Program-made: the position numbers and the translations under genes
Shown: positions 26,339-35,704 of the stretch, one piece after another
How the letters are laid out: each line of letters opens with the position of its first letter
Numbering within the stretch: position 1 is the first letter of the stretch
Assembly: GCF_024758705.1 (NCBI RefSeq)
Contig: NZ_CP096971.1
Coordinates: 2,108,001 to 2,172,000 of the forward strand
Origin: Sphingomonas sp. SUN019
GTDB lineage: Bacteria > Pseudomonadota > Alphaproteobacteria > Sphingomonadales > Sphingomonadaceae
Reading direction: 5' to 3'
DNA length: 64,000 bases
Notes under the pieces: generated by a model
What the model was told of the DNA's origin: nothing
What the model saw: the letters and a program-made list of their open reading frames with translations, nothing else
Database searches by the model: none

Positions 26339-27434
26339 GGCCGCCGTCGCGTTCGAGGCGAAGAAGCCGCTGGAGATCGTCGAACTCGATCTGGAGGGGC
26401 CGAAGGCGGGTGAAGTGCTGATCGAGATCATGGCCACCGGAATCTGCCATACCGACGCCTACACGCTCGACGGTCTGGACAGCGAGGGGCTGTTCCCGAG
26501 CGTGCTGGGCCACGAAGGCTGCGGCATCGTGCGAGAGGTTGGCACGAGCGTGACGAGCGTCGTGGTCGGCGATCACGTCATCCCGCTCTACACCCCCGAA
26601 TGCCGCCAATGTAAGTCGTGCCTCAGCGGCAAGACCAATTTGTGCACAGCGATCCGCGCGACGCAGGGGAAAGGGCTGATGCCCGACGGGACAACGCGGT
26701 TCAGCCACAGGGGGCAGCCTATCTTTCACTACATGGGCTGTTCGACCTTCTCGAACTTCACCGTTCTGCCCGAGATCGCGGTCGCGAAGATCCGCCCCGA
26801 CGCACCGTTCGACACCAGCTGCTACATCGGTTGCGGCGTCACGACCGGGGTCGGCGCGGTGGTCAACACCGCCAAGGTCGAGGCCGGGGACACCGTGGTC
26901 GTGTTCGGTCTCGGCGGGATCGGGCTGAACGTGCTGCAGGGCGCGAAGCTCGCCGGGGCCGCGCGGATCGTCGGGGTCGACATCAACCCTGACCGCGAGG
27001 CATGGGGCCGCCGCTTCGGCATGACCGATTTCGTCAACCCGAAGGACGTGGCCGACGTCGTCGCGCACATCGTCGCGCTGACCGACGGCGGCGCGGACTA
27101 TTCGTTCGACTGCACCGGCAATACGACCGTGATGCGCCAGGCGCTGGAATGCTGCCACCGCGGCTGGGGCACGTCGATCGTCATTGGCGTGGCGGAGGCG
27201 GGCAAGGAGATCAGCACGCGGCCATTCCAATTGGTCACCGGGCGCAACTGGCGCGGCACCGCATTCGGCGGCGCGAAGGGCCGCACCGACGTGCCCAAGA
27301 TCGTCGACTGGTACATGAACGGCATGATCCAGATCGACCCGATGATCACCCACCGGCTGACGCTGGACGACATCAACAAGGGGTTCGACCTGATGCACGC
27401 CGGCGAAAGCATCCGGTCGGTGGTGATCTACTGA
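26328..27434 (+). CDS. adhC: S-(hydroxymethyl)glutathione dehydrogenase / class III alcohol dehydrogenase
   Basis: Zinc-dependent medium-chain dehydrogenase of 368 residues that oxidises the formaldehyde-glutathione adduct with NAD+ and can reduce S-nitrosoglutathione. The catalytic zinc site is [12 protein letters not shown] near 39 and GHEGCGIV near 62. The structural zinc cysteines lie in [15 protein letters not shown] (about 91-105). The NAD site is GLGGIGLNV near 193. The [18 protein letters not shown] segment near 288 is specific to class III. The start MKTRAAVAF fits family members, but the best ribosome binding site sits before an overlapping seven-codon ORF. Confidence 0.95.
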   Translation: MKTRAAVAFEAKKPLEIVELDLEGPKAGEVLIEIMATGICHTDAYTLDGLDSEGLFPSVLGHEGCGIVREVGTSVTSVVVGDHVIPLYTPECRQCKSCLSGKTNLCTAIRATQGKGLMPDGTTRFSHRGQPIFHYMGCSTFSNFTVLPEIAVAKIRPDAPFDTSCYIGCGVTTGVGAVVNTAKVEAGDTVVVFGLGGIGLNVLQGAKLAGAARIVGVDINPDREAWGRRFGMTDFVNPKDVADVVAHIVALTDGGADYSFDCTGNTTVMRQALECCHRGWGTSIVIGVAEAGKEISTRPFQLVTGRNWRGTAFGGAKGRTDVPKIVDWYMNGMIQIDPMITHRLTLDDINKGFDLMHAGESIRSVVIY

Positions 27435-27446
27435 ACCGACGCCTTC

Positions 27447-27531
27447 TTCGTCACCCAGCGAACGCTGGGGTCTGACAACGAAGCGCGGGACGTTGTGACC
27501 GGGAGACCCCAGCCTGCGCTGGGGTGACGAA
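27447..27531. repeat. Interspersed inverted repeat, family C
   Basis: TTCGTCACCCAGCG..GCTGGGGTCT at the left is inverted as AGACCCCAGC..CGCTGGGGTGACGAA at the right, with smaller palindromes inside each arm. It lies between adhC and the VOC gene, both on the plus strand, and ends 15 bases before the VOC ATG, so it may affect read-through. Confidence 0.85.
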
Positions 27532-27546
27532 ATTGGGAGAGAGAAA

Positions 27547-27930
27547 ATGTACAGCCACATGATGGTCGGATCGAACGACATCGATCGATCGAAGAAATTC
27601 TACGACAGCCTGTTCGGGTCGATCGGCGGCAAGCCCGGCATCACCGATCCCAAGGGACGGCTGATCTATATGCACAACGGCAGCATGTTTCTCGTCACCC
27701 CGCCGATCGACGGCGAGGACGCAACGCCCGGCAACGGCATGACGATCGGCTTTGCGGTCGACGGACCCGAACAGGCGAACGCCTGGCATGAGGCGGGCGT
27801 GGCGCACGGCGGCACCGCGATCGAGGATCCGCCCGGCGTCCGCAGCGGAAACGGCATGAACCTGTATCTCGCCTATCTGCGCGATCCCGACGGCAACAAG
27901 CTCTGCGCGCTGCACCGCGTTTCGGCCTGA
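27547..27930 (+). CDS. VOC (glyoxalase/dioxygenase superfamily) protein
   Basis: Small vicinal-oxygen-chelate-fold protein of 127 residues. It opens YSHMMVGSNDIDRSKKFYDSLF, the standard first beta-alpha-beta module, and closes with YLAYLRDPDGNKLCAL, which holds the usual C-terminal metal or substrate region. Family members include glyoxalase I-like enzymes and resistance proteins. Here no partner pathway is evident beyond adhC upstream. GAGAGAAA precedes the ATG. The function is open. Confidence 0.85.
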   Translation: MYSHMMVGSNDIDRSKKFYDSLFGSIGGKPGITDPKGRLIYMHNGSMFLVTPPIDGEDATPGNGMTIGFAVDGPEQANAWHEAGVAHGGTAIEDPPGVRSGNGMNLYLAYLRDPDGNKLCALHRVSA

Positions 27931-27949
27931 TCGCGGCGGGCGGCCACTC

Positions 27950-28064
27950 AATCCTCCCCTGCAAGGGGAGGTGGCAGCGCGCAGCGCTGACGGAGGGGTG
28001 TCGAGCTATCGGTAGCTCTATACCCCTCCGGCGCTGCGCGCCACCTCCCCTTGCAGGGGAGGAT
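27950..28064. repeat. Interspersed inverted repeat, family A, copy 3
   Basis: Arms AATCCTCCCCTGCAAGGGGAGG and the matching CCTCCCCTTGCAGGGGAGGAT frame a simple centre with GAGCTATCGGTAGCTC. This is the same element as 1946-2059 and 12966-13136. It sits between the convergent VOC and TPR genes. Confidence 0.85.
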
Positions 28065-28095
28065 CAGAAGTGTGGCAAACTTGAGCGAACTAGCA

Positions 28096-29862
28096 CTAAT
28101 CGAACGGCCACCACGACGCGACCGCCGCCCGTTGCTTCGCCGCCGCCCGCGCCTGCGCCAGTTCGCCCCAGCGCGGTGCGAAGGGCGTCGCGGCGTCATA
28201 TTTCGTACCGGCCAGCCGCCATTTGCCCTGCGCCGCCAGCGCATCGCCCCACCCCTTCAGCGGATCGGCCCAGCGCGGCCCGCGCCTGTTCGCCGCGGCG
28301 AACTCCACCGCCGCGTCCGCCCCGCGCCCGCGTTTCAGCAAGGTCATCGCGTGCCGCTGATACGGCAGCGGCAATGACGGCGTGAGCGCCTTCGCGCGCG
28401 CGTATAGCGCATCCGCCCCGCGCCGATCGCCCGCCGCCTCCGCTACGTCGCCGGCCAGACTGTAGCATTCGCTCCACCGGCCGGCCGCCGCCAGCATGCG
28501 ATCGGCCTCCTCCCGCCGCCCCGCCAGCCCGTATGCCAAGCCCCGCCAGCACGGGCCGGTCGGGAACGCGAACCGCACGGTGTCTTCGGTCCTGAAGATC
28601 GCGTCGAAGCGGTCGAACGCCGCCACCGCCCGCGCTGTGTCGCCGACTTCGATCGCGTGCAATCCGACGACCAGTTGGCGCACCGCCCGCGCCTCTGCCG
28701 ACGGCTCCGCGCTTTCAAGATAGTGCAGCGCCGCGCGCCAGTCGTGCCGCCGCGCCTCGGCCTCGGCGAGATAATAGGCCGTATCGCCCATCGACAGCGC
28801 GGATCGCCCGCCGTTCGCCTCGTTCGCGGCCAGCGTCTCGTCGACCAGGCTAGTATAGTCGCTGACCAGCGACTGATAGGTGGCGAGCGGCTGCTGCGTC
28901 GGGTCCGGCCGCTTGTCCGCAGGCGCGTCTGCGATCCGCGCCGCGACTGCGCGCCCCTCGCGCACCGCGCCCTCTTCGCCCGCCACGTCGAACATCATGC
29001 CGATCAGATTGTCCGCGGCACCCCAGGCATAAGGGTTCAGTTCGATCGCCATGCGCAGTTTCGCGACGCCCTCGCGCATCCGCCCCTTTTGCCCCAACGC
29101 CAGCCCCCAGGCGTTTAGCAGCGATGCGCGCTGATCCTCCGGCGCGCGCGGATAGGCGTCCTGCAGGAACGCGATCGTCGCGTCATATTTGCCCTGCCGG
29201 TTGAGATAGACCGCGTACAGCCGCGGTTCGAAGCGGCCATAGACGTATTCCGCCGCCTGCATCGTCAGCGCGGGCAATTCGGCCGGCGCGCCGGTAAAGG
29301 TCTTCGGCGGCACCCCGGTGGCGCGGATGGTCATCGCGAGCGTCCCGTCGGGATTGGCGACGATCGCGCCGCCGACGTGCGTTTCCTTGCCCAGCCGGGC
29401 GCGCAGCAACCGGTCGACCTCGCCGATCGAGACGTTCGTGTTGGGAACATCCACCTTGATGTCGTTGGCCCAGATCGTGTCGATCTTGCGCGCCAGCGCC
29501 GCGCGCGTGTTGCTCGCCTGGATCACCGCCAGCGCATCCTGCACCGATCCCGCGACCACTTGCGGCGTCAGCCCGCGCGCGACCAGCGACGGCGGGGTGT
29601 CGAACGTCTCCACCACCACCGCGCGCGATCGCCCGGCATTCCATACGAACAGCACGACCAGCGCCAGCAGCGCCGCGCCCAGCAGCGTGACGATCACGTC
29701 GCGCCACCATTGCCGTCCCAACTGACGCACCTGCGCGTCGATCAGCCGGTTCTGTTTCGCCAGCAGGATGCGCGCGGGATTGTCCGGCGCGGGATCGTCC
29801 GCCGCCTCCTTCATCGCCAGATCGACCGCATTCGGCGTTTCCGGCAGGCGTTCCTCGGCCAT
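28096..29862 (-). CDS. Membrane-anchored TPR-like protein of unknown function
   Basis: Protein of 588 residues with one transmembrane helix at about 55-75 after a charged N-terminus, so the bulk should be periplasmic. After a domain of about 110 residues with no recognised fold comes a helical repeat region (about 215-580) with TPR-like pairs. Examples are YLNRQGKYDATIAFLQDAYPRAP, LNAWGLALGQKGRMREG and RHDWRAALHYLESAE. No catalytic motif is seen. The gene stands alone between repeat copy A3 and the P450 gene, which lies upstream on the same strand with a 55-base gap. A scaffold or secretion role is only a guess. Confidence 0.75.
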   Translation of the reverse strand: MAEERLPETPNAVDLAMKEAADDPAPDNPARILLAKQNRLIDAQVRQLGRQWWRDVIVTLLGAALLALVVLFVWNAGRSRAVVVETFDTPPSLVARGLTPQVVAGSVQDALAVIQASNTRAALARKIDTIWANDIKVDVPNTNVSIGEVDRLLRARLGKETHVGGAIVANPDGTLAMTIRATGVPPKTFTGAPAELPALTMQAAEYVYGRFEPRLYAVYLNRQGKYDATIAFLQDAYPRAPEDQRASLLNAWGLALGQKGRMREGVAKLRMAIELNPYAWGAADNLIGMMFDVAGEEGAVREGRAVAARIADAPADKRPDPTQQPLATYQSLVSDYTSLVDETLAANEANGGRSALSMGDTAYYLAEAEARRHDWRAALHYLESAEPSAEARAVRQLVVGLHAIEVGDTARAVAAFDRFDAIFRTEDTVRFAFPTGPCWRGLAYGLAGRREEADRMLAAAGRWSECYSLAGDVAEAAGDRRGADALYARAKALTPSLPLPYQRHAMTLLKRGRGADAAVEFAAANRRGPRWADPLKGWGDALAAQGKWRLAGTKYDAATPFAPRWGELAQARAAAKQRAAVASWWPFD

Positions 29863-29917
29863 AGGCTTCCCCCCGCAGACCCCGCATTCAGTGTACGCGG
29901 TTGCGGGCGGGAGGCAA

Positions 29918-31273
29918 TCAGGCCGCCTGCGCGACCTTCTCCGGGGTGAACGCCACTTCCAGCCGCCGCACGGCGTGGACGAAGTTGTTCGGCGCGATGT
30001 CGATTTCGCCGGTCCAGCGGATATCGGGGAAGCGCGCGAAGATTTGCCGGTACGCTTCCTCCAGCTGCAGTTGCGCGGTCATCCGGCCGATGCAGATGTG
30101 CGGGCCGTAGCCGAAGGCGATGTTCTTTTCCGCATTGGCGCGGCCGATGTCGAACCGGTCGGGATCGGGAAAGACGCGCGCGTCACGGTTCGCCGCGCCG
30201 TAATACATGATGACCTTCTCACCGTCCGCGATGCGCTGCCCATTCAGTTCGACTTCCTTGGTCGCGGTGCGACGCATATAGATGACGGGTGAGACCATCC
30301 GCGTGATTTCGTGCACCGCATTCGTCAGTAGCGCGGGATCGGCCTGCAATCGCGCTTTCTGATCCGGAAATTCGGTGAACAATTTCATCGCGCCGGATAG
30401 CGAATTGCGCGTCGTGTCGTTGCCCGCAAAAACGATCAGCAGCCATGCACCGTCGAGATATTCGCCGGGCAGGCGTTCGCCCTCCACCTCGGCGTTGGCG
30501 ATCGCGCTCATCAGGTCCGACTGCGGATCGGCGCGGCGTTTCGCCAGCATCGCGCGGCCGTAGTCGAACATCTCGGCGACGTTCTTGTTGAACATCTCGA
30601 TGAACGCTGCGATCTGCGGGCTTGGTTCGCTGAGCCCCGCTAGCTGATCGATCTGCTCCAGCGCGACCTGCTGCGCCATTTCGAGGAAATGAATCCAGCC
30701 GATGAAGCGTTCGCGGTCGCTTTCGGGCACGCCGAGCATTTCGCAGAGCGTGAAGATCGGCAGCCGTTGCGCCAGTTTCTCGACGAAATCGCAGGTGCCG
30801 AGCGGGGCCATCGTGTCGAGCAACCGCGTCACCTCGCCCGACACGCGCGCGCGCAGGCCCTTCATGTAGGTCGCGGTGAAATACGGCATATGCTCCTTGC
30901 GCAGCTGCCGGTGCGGGCGTGCGTCCAGGTTGATCATCGAATTGGTCGAGGCGGAAAACAGGATCGGATGCCGCGTCTCGACCGGGCCGAGCGACATCAA
31001 TATGCCGCCGGTTTCGGACGAGAACGTCTCCGGATCGCCGTTGACGCGCTTCACGTCGTCATATCCGGTGACCGCCCAGAACCCGATGCCGCCGCGCGGG
31101 CCGTCATGCCACATCACCGGCGCCTCGGCGCGCATCCGTGCGAAATCGTCCCACGGCTGGCCGCGCGTGAAGGCGTGGATGTCGGTCAGGTCGATGCCCG
31201 CAGGCACCGGATACGCGAGCGGGTTGGTCGGGCCGGGCCGCCCCTCGACGATATGGTCGCTGACGAGTTTCAC
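29918..31273 (-). CDS. Cytochrome P450
   Basis: Soluble bacterial P450 of 451 residues. The I-helix oxygen motif is FAGNDTTRNS near 275, the K-helix ExxR is EITR near 320 and the heme-binding loop is FGYGPHICIGR near 385 with the axial Cys. It needs a ferredoxin and reductase, neither of which is adjacent. GTG at 31273 is chosen because GGGAGA lies about 7 bases before it; an ATG at 31300 would add nine residues. A perfect palindrome at 31316-31335 lies just upstream and is a probable operator. The substrate is unknown; relatives act on terpenes, steroids or aromatics. Confidence 0.9.
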   Translation of the reverse strand: MKLVSDHIVEGRPGPTNPLAYPVPAGIDLTDIHAFTRGQPWDDFARMRAEAPVMWHDGPRGGIGFWAVTGYDDVKRVNGDPETFSSETGGILMSLGPVETRHPILFSASTNSMINLDARPHRQLRKEHMPYFTATYMKGLRARVSGEVTRLLDTMAPLGTCDFVEKLAQRLPIFTLCEMLGVPESDRERFIGWIHFLEMAQQVALEQIDQLAGLSEPSPQIAAFIEMFNKNVAEMFDYGRAMLAKRRADPQSDLMSAIANAEVEGERLPGEYLDGAWLLIVFAGNDTTRNSLSGAMKLFTEFPDQKARLQADPALLTNAVHEITRMVSPVIYMRRTATKEVELNGQRIADGEKVIMYYGAANRDARVFPDPDRFDIGRANAEKNIAFGYGPHICIGRMTAQLQLEEAYRQIFARFPDIRWTGEIDIAPNNFVHAVRRLEVAFTPEKVAQAA

Positions 31274-31315
31274 GCGGCGCTCTCCCGTATCGCGCCGCAT
31301 CGTTCAACGGCATTG

Positions 31316-31335
31316 GGCATAACTTTCGTTATGCC
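31316..31335. promoter_or_regulatory. Perfect palindrome upstream of P450 gene (candidate operator)
   Basis: GGCATAAC-TTTC-GTTATGCC has 8-bp perfect arms and a 4-base spacer, the geometry of TetR/AcrR-type operators. It is 16 bases upstream of the outer possible P450 start (31300) and 43 from the chosen GTG. No regulator gene is next to it. Confidence 0.6.
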
Positions 31336-31365
31336 GGCCGGAGAGTCAAGGCTTGCGGCAGTGCT

Positions 31366-32412
31366 TCAGGCGGGCGCGCTGGTGGGGAACCAGCGGCGGC
31401 CGAGACGCAAAGCGACATGGACGAGGGCGAGCAGGACGGGCACCTCGACCAATGGTCCGATCACCGCGGCGAACGCGACTGGAGACGCAAGACCATAAGC
31501 GGCGATCGCGACCGCGATGGCGAGCTCGAAATTGTTGCCCGACGCGGTGAAGGCGATCGCGGCGGTGCGCGGATAATCGCGCACGATCCACCGCCCCATC
31601 CAGAAACTGATGCCGAACTGGATCGCAAAGTACAGCGCCAGCGGGATCGCGATCCGCACCGCATCGAACGGCAACGCAAGGAGGTCGCCGCCCTTCAGCG
31701 TGAACATCGCGACGATGGTGAACAACAGGGCGATCAGCGTGATCGGCGCGATCCGCGGCAGGAAGCGGGTTTCATACCACTCCTCGCCGCGCCGTGCGAC
31801 GAGCAGGCGGCGGGTCAGGTATCCGGCCGCGAACGGGATGCCGAGATAGATCAGCACGGCCTGCGCGATCGTCGCGAAGCCGACCTGAAGCACGCTGCCC
31901 TCCACCCCGAACAGCGGCGGCAGCACCCACAGGAAAACCCAGGCATAGACGCTGAAGAACAGGATCTGGAACAGCGAATTGAACGCGACCAGCGCCGCGA
32001 CGTATTGGTTATCGCCCTTCGCCAACTGATTCCACACCAGCACCATCGCGATGCACCGCGCGAGACCGATCAGGATCAGACCGGTCATGTAGCCGGGTTC
32101 GTCGCGCAGGAAGAGGATCGCCAGCGCGAACATCAGCACCGGGCCGATCAGCCAATTCTGGACGAGCGACAGCAACAGCACGCGGCGATCGTCGAATACG
32201 CGCGGCAGTTCCCGATAGCGCACGCGCGCCAGCGGCGGATACATCATCGCGATCAGCCCGATCGCGATCGGCACATTAGTGGTGCCGACCGACAGCGCGT
32301 CGATCGCGCGCGGCAGGCCGGGAATCAGCGATCCCAACGCAACCCCCAGCGCCATCGCCGCGAAGATCCAGAGGGTGAGATAGCGGTCGAGGAACGACAG
32401 CCGTTCGGTCAC
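31366..32412 (-). CDS. acr3: Arsenite efflux transporter, Acr3 family
   Basis: Inner-membrane transporter of 348 residues with about 10 hydrophobic segments that exports arsenite using the membrane potential. Family signatures are [11 protein letters not shown] near 56, the Cys-containing [19 protein letters not shown] near 119 and the later [17 protein letters not shown] near 296, both part of the transport core. The ATG overlaps the arsC stop by 4 bases, so the operon order is arsR-arsC-acr3. The gene is complete and of normal length. Confidence 0.94.
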   Translation of the reverse strand: MTERLSFLDRYLTLWIFAAMALGVALGSLIPGLPRAIDALSVGTTNVPIAIGLIAMMYPPLARVRYRELPRVFDDRRVLLLSLVQNWLIGPVLMFALAILFLRDEPGYMTGLILIGLARCIAMVLVWNQLAKGDNQYVAALVAFNSLFQILFFSVYAWVFLWVLPPLFGVEGSVLQVGFATIAQAVLIYLGIPFAAGYLTRRLLVARRGEEWYETRFLPRIAPITLIALLFTIVAMFTLKGGDLLALPFDAVRIAIPLALYFAIQFGISFWMGRWIVRDYPRTAAIAFTASGNNFELAIAVAIAAYGLASPVAFAAVIGPLVEVPVLLALVHVALRLGRRWFPTSAPA

Positions 32413-32798
32413 AAGGCGGGACGCGAGTCAGCCGGGATCAACTCCATCACCGTCTCCGACGGTCGGCACAGTTTTACGCCGAGCGGTGAGACGACGAGCG
32501 GGCGGTTGATGAGGATGGGGTGTGCCATCATCGCATCGATCAGCGCATCGTCGGACAGCGACAGGTCATCGAGGCCGAGGTCGGCGTAGGGCGTGCCCCG
32601 TTCGCGCAGCAGATCGCGCGGGCTGATCCCGGCGCGTGCGATGAGGTCGACCAGCAGTTCGCGCGTCGGCGGCGTCTTCAGATATTCGACCACGTTCGGC
32701 TCGATCCCGGCGTTGCGGATCAGGCCGAGCACGTTGCGCGACGTGCCGCAGGCGGGGTTGTGATAAACGATAATGTCTTTTGGGATGTCGGTCGGCAT
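32409..32798 (-). CDS. arsC: Arsenate reductase (glutaredoxin-dependent)
   Basis: Enzyme of 129 residues that reduces arsenate to arsenite with glutathione and glutaredoxin. The catalytic Cys17 is in [11 protein letters not shown], followed by the [13 protein letters not shown] segment and [11 protein letters not shown] near 94, all typical of the ArsC/Spx thioredoxin-fold family. The start MPTDIPKD was chosen because it gives the standard N-terminus; upstream in-frame codons read into arsR. It lies between arsR (8-base gap) and acr3 (4-base overlap). Confidence 0.94.
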   Translation of the reverse strand: MPTDIPKDIIVYHNPACGTSRNVLGLIRNAGIEPNVVEYLKTPPTRELLVDLIARAGISPRDLLRERGTPYADLGLDDLSLSDDALIDAMMAHPILINRPLVVSPLGVKLCRPSETVMELIPADSRPAL

Positions 32799-32806
32799 GA
32801 CTGTCC

Positions 32807-33133
32807 TCAGCAGGCGAGTTCGGCGATCAGCGGGGCGCAGAGTTCGGGGCTCCCCGCGCAGCAATCCTGCGCTAGGAACAGCATCAGCGTGCGCAGACCG
32901 CCGATCTCGGCGCGGTAGATGATCTGGCGGCTCTGGCGATCGGCGCGAACCAGTCCGGCGCGCGCGAGGATGGCGAGATGCGCCGACATCGTGTTCTGCG
33001 GCACGTCGAACGTGCGTGCGATCTCGCCCGCGGGAAGCCCGCCCGGCTCGTGACCGATCAACAGCTTGAACGTGGCGAGGCGGGTTGGCTGGGCGAGCGC
33101 CGACAGCGCGATGATAGCGGCGTCCGAATCCAT
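32807..33133 (-). CDS. arsR: ArsR family arsenical-responsive repressor
   Basis: Winged-helix repressor of 108 residues. The DNA-binding core covers about 10-75, with VPQNTMSAHLAILARAGLV as the recognition helix region. The classic ELCVCDL arsenite site is absent. Instead a C-terminal cluster, Cys91-Cys92 and Cys99 (QDCCAGSPELC), would bind As(III), as in the ArsR group with C-terminal thiolates. An inverted repeat covering its own start codon is the probable operator, giving autorepression of arsR-arsC-acr3. Confidence 0.92.
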   Translation of the reverse strand: MDSDAAIIALSALAQPTRLATFKLLIGHEPGGLPAGEIARTFDVPQNTMSAHLAILARAGLVRADRQSRQIIYRAEIGGLRTLMLFLAQDCCAGSPELCAPLIAELAC

Positions 33134-33155
33134 ATATCCGATACTATGGATATAT
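33132..33155. promoter_or_regulatory. ArsR operator candidate over the arsR start
   Basis: ATATATCC (33132-33139) and GGATATAT (33148-33155) are perfect 8-bp arms with an 8-base spacer. The arm nearest the gene includes the arsR ATG (33133-33131), so a bound repressor would cover the translation start and the transcript may have little or no leader. Confidence 0.65.
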
Positions 33156-33176
33156 TCGCAGACGTCAACCGCTTCG

Positions 33177-34151
33177 CTACGGAATCAGCAACGTCGATCC
33201 TGTCGTGCGGCGTGCTTCGAGGTCGGTGTGCGCTTGGGCCGCCTCCAGCAACGGATAGCGTTGACCGATCGTCACGCGCACCTTGCCCGAGCGGATCATT
33301 TCCCAGAGCGACGCCGCTCCAGCGACGCGTTCGGCCGGGTCGCTGTAGTAGTGGAACAACGTCGGGCGCGTGACGAACAGCGATCCCTTCGCCGCCAGGA
33401 TGCCGAGCGCAACGCCGGTGACCGGCGCGCTGGCATTGCCGTAGCTGATGAGGAGGCCTCGTTGGGCCAGCGCGTCGAGCGACGCTTCCCAGGTGTCGCG
33501 GCCGATCCCGTCATAGGCGACGCGCACGCCCATGCCGCCGGTCAGCCCGCGGACGCGCTTCGCCACGTCCTCAGCGCGGTACAGGATCACGTCGGTCGCG
33601 CCGTGATCGCGCGCCTGGTCCGCCTTCGCTTCGTCGCCGACGGTGGCGATGACCTGCGCGCCCTTCGCGGCCAGCCACTGCGTCAGGATCGATCCGACCC
33701 CGCCCGCCGCGGCGTGGACCAGCACCCAGTCGCCGGGCGCGACATGGCTCGCGCGTTCGGCGAGGAATTCGGCGGTGCAGCCCTTCAACAGCGATGCCGC
33801 CGCCGTTTCGTCGTCGATATCGTCGGGCAGCACGAACAGATGGCGCGCGGCGATGTTGCGTTCGGTGGCATAGGCGCCGCGCTCCGGCCCGAAGGTCGCG
33901 ACGCGCGTGCCGACCGCGAGTTCGGTCACGCCGTCGCCGAGCGCGGTGACCACGCCGACGCCTTCCATGCCCAGCGCGGCGGGCAGGTCGGTCGGATAGG
34001 TACCGTCGCGGTGATAGGTGTCGATATAGTTCAGCCCGGCTGCGGTCGTGCGGATGCGGACCTCGCCGGGGCCGGGCGGCGGCAGATCGACGTCTTGCCA
34101 TTCGATCACCTCGGGACCGCCGATGCGGGTGATGCGCGCTACCTTGGCCAT
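33177..34151 (-). CDS. NADPH:quinone oxidoreductase (zinc-free MDR family)
   Basis: Medium-chain reductase of 324 residues that reduces quinones with NADPH. GLNYIDTYHRDGTYP (about 39-53), the NADPH loop HAAAGGVGSILTQWL near 145 and the C-terminal LEARRTTGSTLLIP are typical of QorA. Zinc-binding cysteines are absent, as expected for this group. It ends 44 bases before arsR on the same strand, so read-through into the ars operon is possible, although the ars operator suggests separate control. It is divergent from the amidohydrolase pair. Confidence 0.9.
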   Translation of the reverse strand: MAKVARITRIGGPEVIEWQDVDLPPPGPGEVRIRTTAAGLNYIDTYHRDGTYPTDLPAALGMEGVGVVTALGDGVTELAVGTRVATFGPERGAYATERNIAARHLFVLPDDIDDETAAASLLKGCTAEFLAERASHVAPGDWVLVHAAAGGVGSILTQWLAAKGAQVIATVGDEAKADQARDHGATDVILYRAEDVAKRVRGLTGGMGVRVAYDGIGRDTWEASLDALAQRGLLISYGNASAPVTGVALGILAAKGSLFVTRPTLFHYYSDPAERVAGAASLWEMIRSGKVRVTIGQRYPLLEAAQAHTDLEARRTTGSTLLIP

Positions 34152-34279
34152 GACCGTTCCTTCGATGTTGCCGATCCCGATACGCCGCCGGGCGTTCGTC
34201 GTAAATCAGCCGGGCAAGTGCTTGTGTCGGCGAGCGGATCGCGATTACACCGCACGCACGAAAGAAAAGGGGTCACGGG

Positions 34280-35704
34280 ATGTGGATCGGAAAACGCGCG
34301 AGCGCGTGTCGCTGGCTGGCGGTGGGCGTCGGCGCATTGGCGCTGGCGGCGTGCGATGCGGGCGGCGATCGGCCAAAATCGGCGTCGTCGAAGGTCCCGC
34401 CGAAGCTCTTTTCGCGCGATCCCTTCCCCTCGACCTACCGCGTCTATCCCGGCGTGCCGACTTTGGTCCGAAACGTCACCGTGATCGACGGCGAGGGCGG
34501 GCGGATCGAAGGCGGCGCAGTGCTGTTCGCGGACGGCAAGGTCGTCGCGATCGGGCAGACGCTGGAGGCTCCGGCGGGCGCGACGGTGATCGACGGCGCG
34601 GGCAAGTTCGTGACGCCGGGGATCATCGATATCCACAGCCATCTGGGCGATTACCCCAGCCCCGGCGTGCAGGCGAATTCGGACGGCAACGAAGCGACCG
34701 GTCCGATCACCGCCGACGTATGGGCCGAACATAGCGTCTGGCCGCAGGATCCGGGTTTCGGGCGCGCGCTGGCCAATGGCGGCGTCACCACGCTGCAGAT
34801 CCTGCCCGGATCAGCCAATTTGATGGGCGGGCGGTCGGTGGTGCTGAAGAACGTCTATGCGCGCACGATGCAGGCGATGAAATTCCCCGGCGCACCGTAC
34901 GGCCTGAAGATGGCGTGCGGCGAGAATCCTAAGCGCGTCTATGGCGGCAAGGGGCGGCAGCCGTCGACGCGGATGGGCAATGTCGCGGTCGATCGCGCGA
35001 CCTGGGCCAAGGCCGCGTCGTATCGGCGCAAATGGGACAAATACGAAAAAGACGGCGGCGATCCGCCCGATCGCGACATCGGCATGGATACGCTGCGCGG
35101 CGTGCTGGCGGGCGAGATACTGGTCCAGAACCACTGCTACCGCGCCGACGAAATGGCCATCGTGCTCGATATGGCCAAGGAGTTCGGTTACAAGGTGACC
35201 GCCTTCCATCACGCGGTGGAGGCGTACAAGATCGCCGACCTGCTGAAGGCGAACGGCACCTGCGCGGCGGTGTGGGCCGACTGGTACGGCTTCAAGATGG
35301 AAAGCTATGACGGGATCGGCGAGAACCTCGCCATCCTGGAGCGCGCGGGCGCGTGCGGGATGATCCATTCGGACGACCAGAACGGCATCCAGCGGCTGAA
35401 TCAGGAGGTGGCCAAGGTGCTTGCCTCGGGCCACCACGCCGGGATCGACGTGCCCGAACAGGTGGCGTGGAAATGGCTGTCGCTTGGCCCGGCCACCGCG
35501 CTGGGGATTGCTGACAAGACGGGCAGTCTCAAGCCCGGCAAGATGGCCGACGTGGTGCTGTGGAACGGCAATCCGTTCAGCGTCTATACTCGGCCCGAAA
35601 AGGTGTGGGTCGACGGGGCGCTATTGTACGATGCGAACGATCCGGGCCGGCGGCCGGTGAGCGATTTCGAACTGGGCCAGCCGGGTTCGGGAGACGTCAA
35701 GTGA
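34280..35704 (+). CDS. Lipoprotein amidohydrolase (imidazolonepropionase-like), active-site intact
   Basis: Metal-dependent amidohydrolase of 474 residues. The N-terminus has a lipobox, LALAACD (Cys25), so it is probably anchored to a periplasm-facing membrane. Metal ligands are present: IDIHSHLG near 117, QNHCYRADEM near 280, AFHHAVEAY near 307 and IHSDDQNG near 362. The closing LKPGKMADVVLWNGNPFSVYTRPEKVWVDG is a family hallmark. The stop overlaps a GTG start of a second, degenerate amidohydrolase. It probably acts on a cyclic amide or dipeptide; the substrate is unknown. Confidence 0.88.
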   Translation: MWIGKRASACRWLAVGVGALALAACDAGGDRPKSASSKVPPKLFSRDPFPSTYRVYPGVPTLVRNVTVIDGEGGRIEGGAVLFADGKVVAIGQTLEAPAGATVIDGAGKFVTPGIIDIHSHLGDYPSPGVQANSDGNEATGPITADVWAEHSVWPQDPGFGRALANGGVTTLQILPGSANLMGGRSVVLKNVYARTMQAMKFPGAPYGLKMACGENPKRVYGGKGRQPSTRMGNVAVDRATWAKAASYRRKWDKYEKDGGDPPDRDIGMDTLRGVLAGEILVQNHCYRADEMAIVLDMAKEFGYKVTAFHHAVEAYKIADLLKANGTCAAVWADWYGFKMESYDGIGENLAILERAGACGMIHSDDQNGIQRLNQEVAKVLASGHHAGIDVPEQVAWKWLSLGPATALGIADKTGSLKPGKMADVVLWNGNPFSVYTRPEKVWVDGALLYDANDPGRRPVSDFELGQPGSGDVK

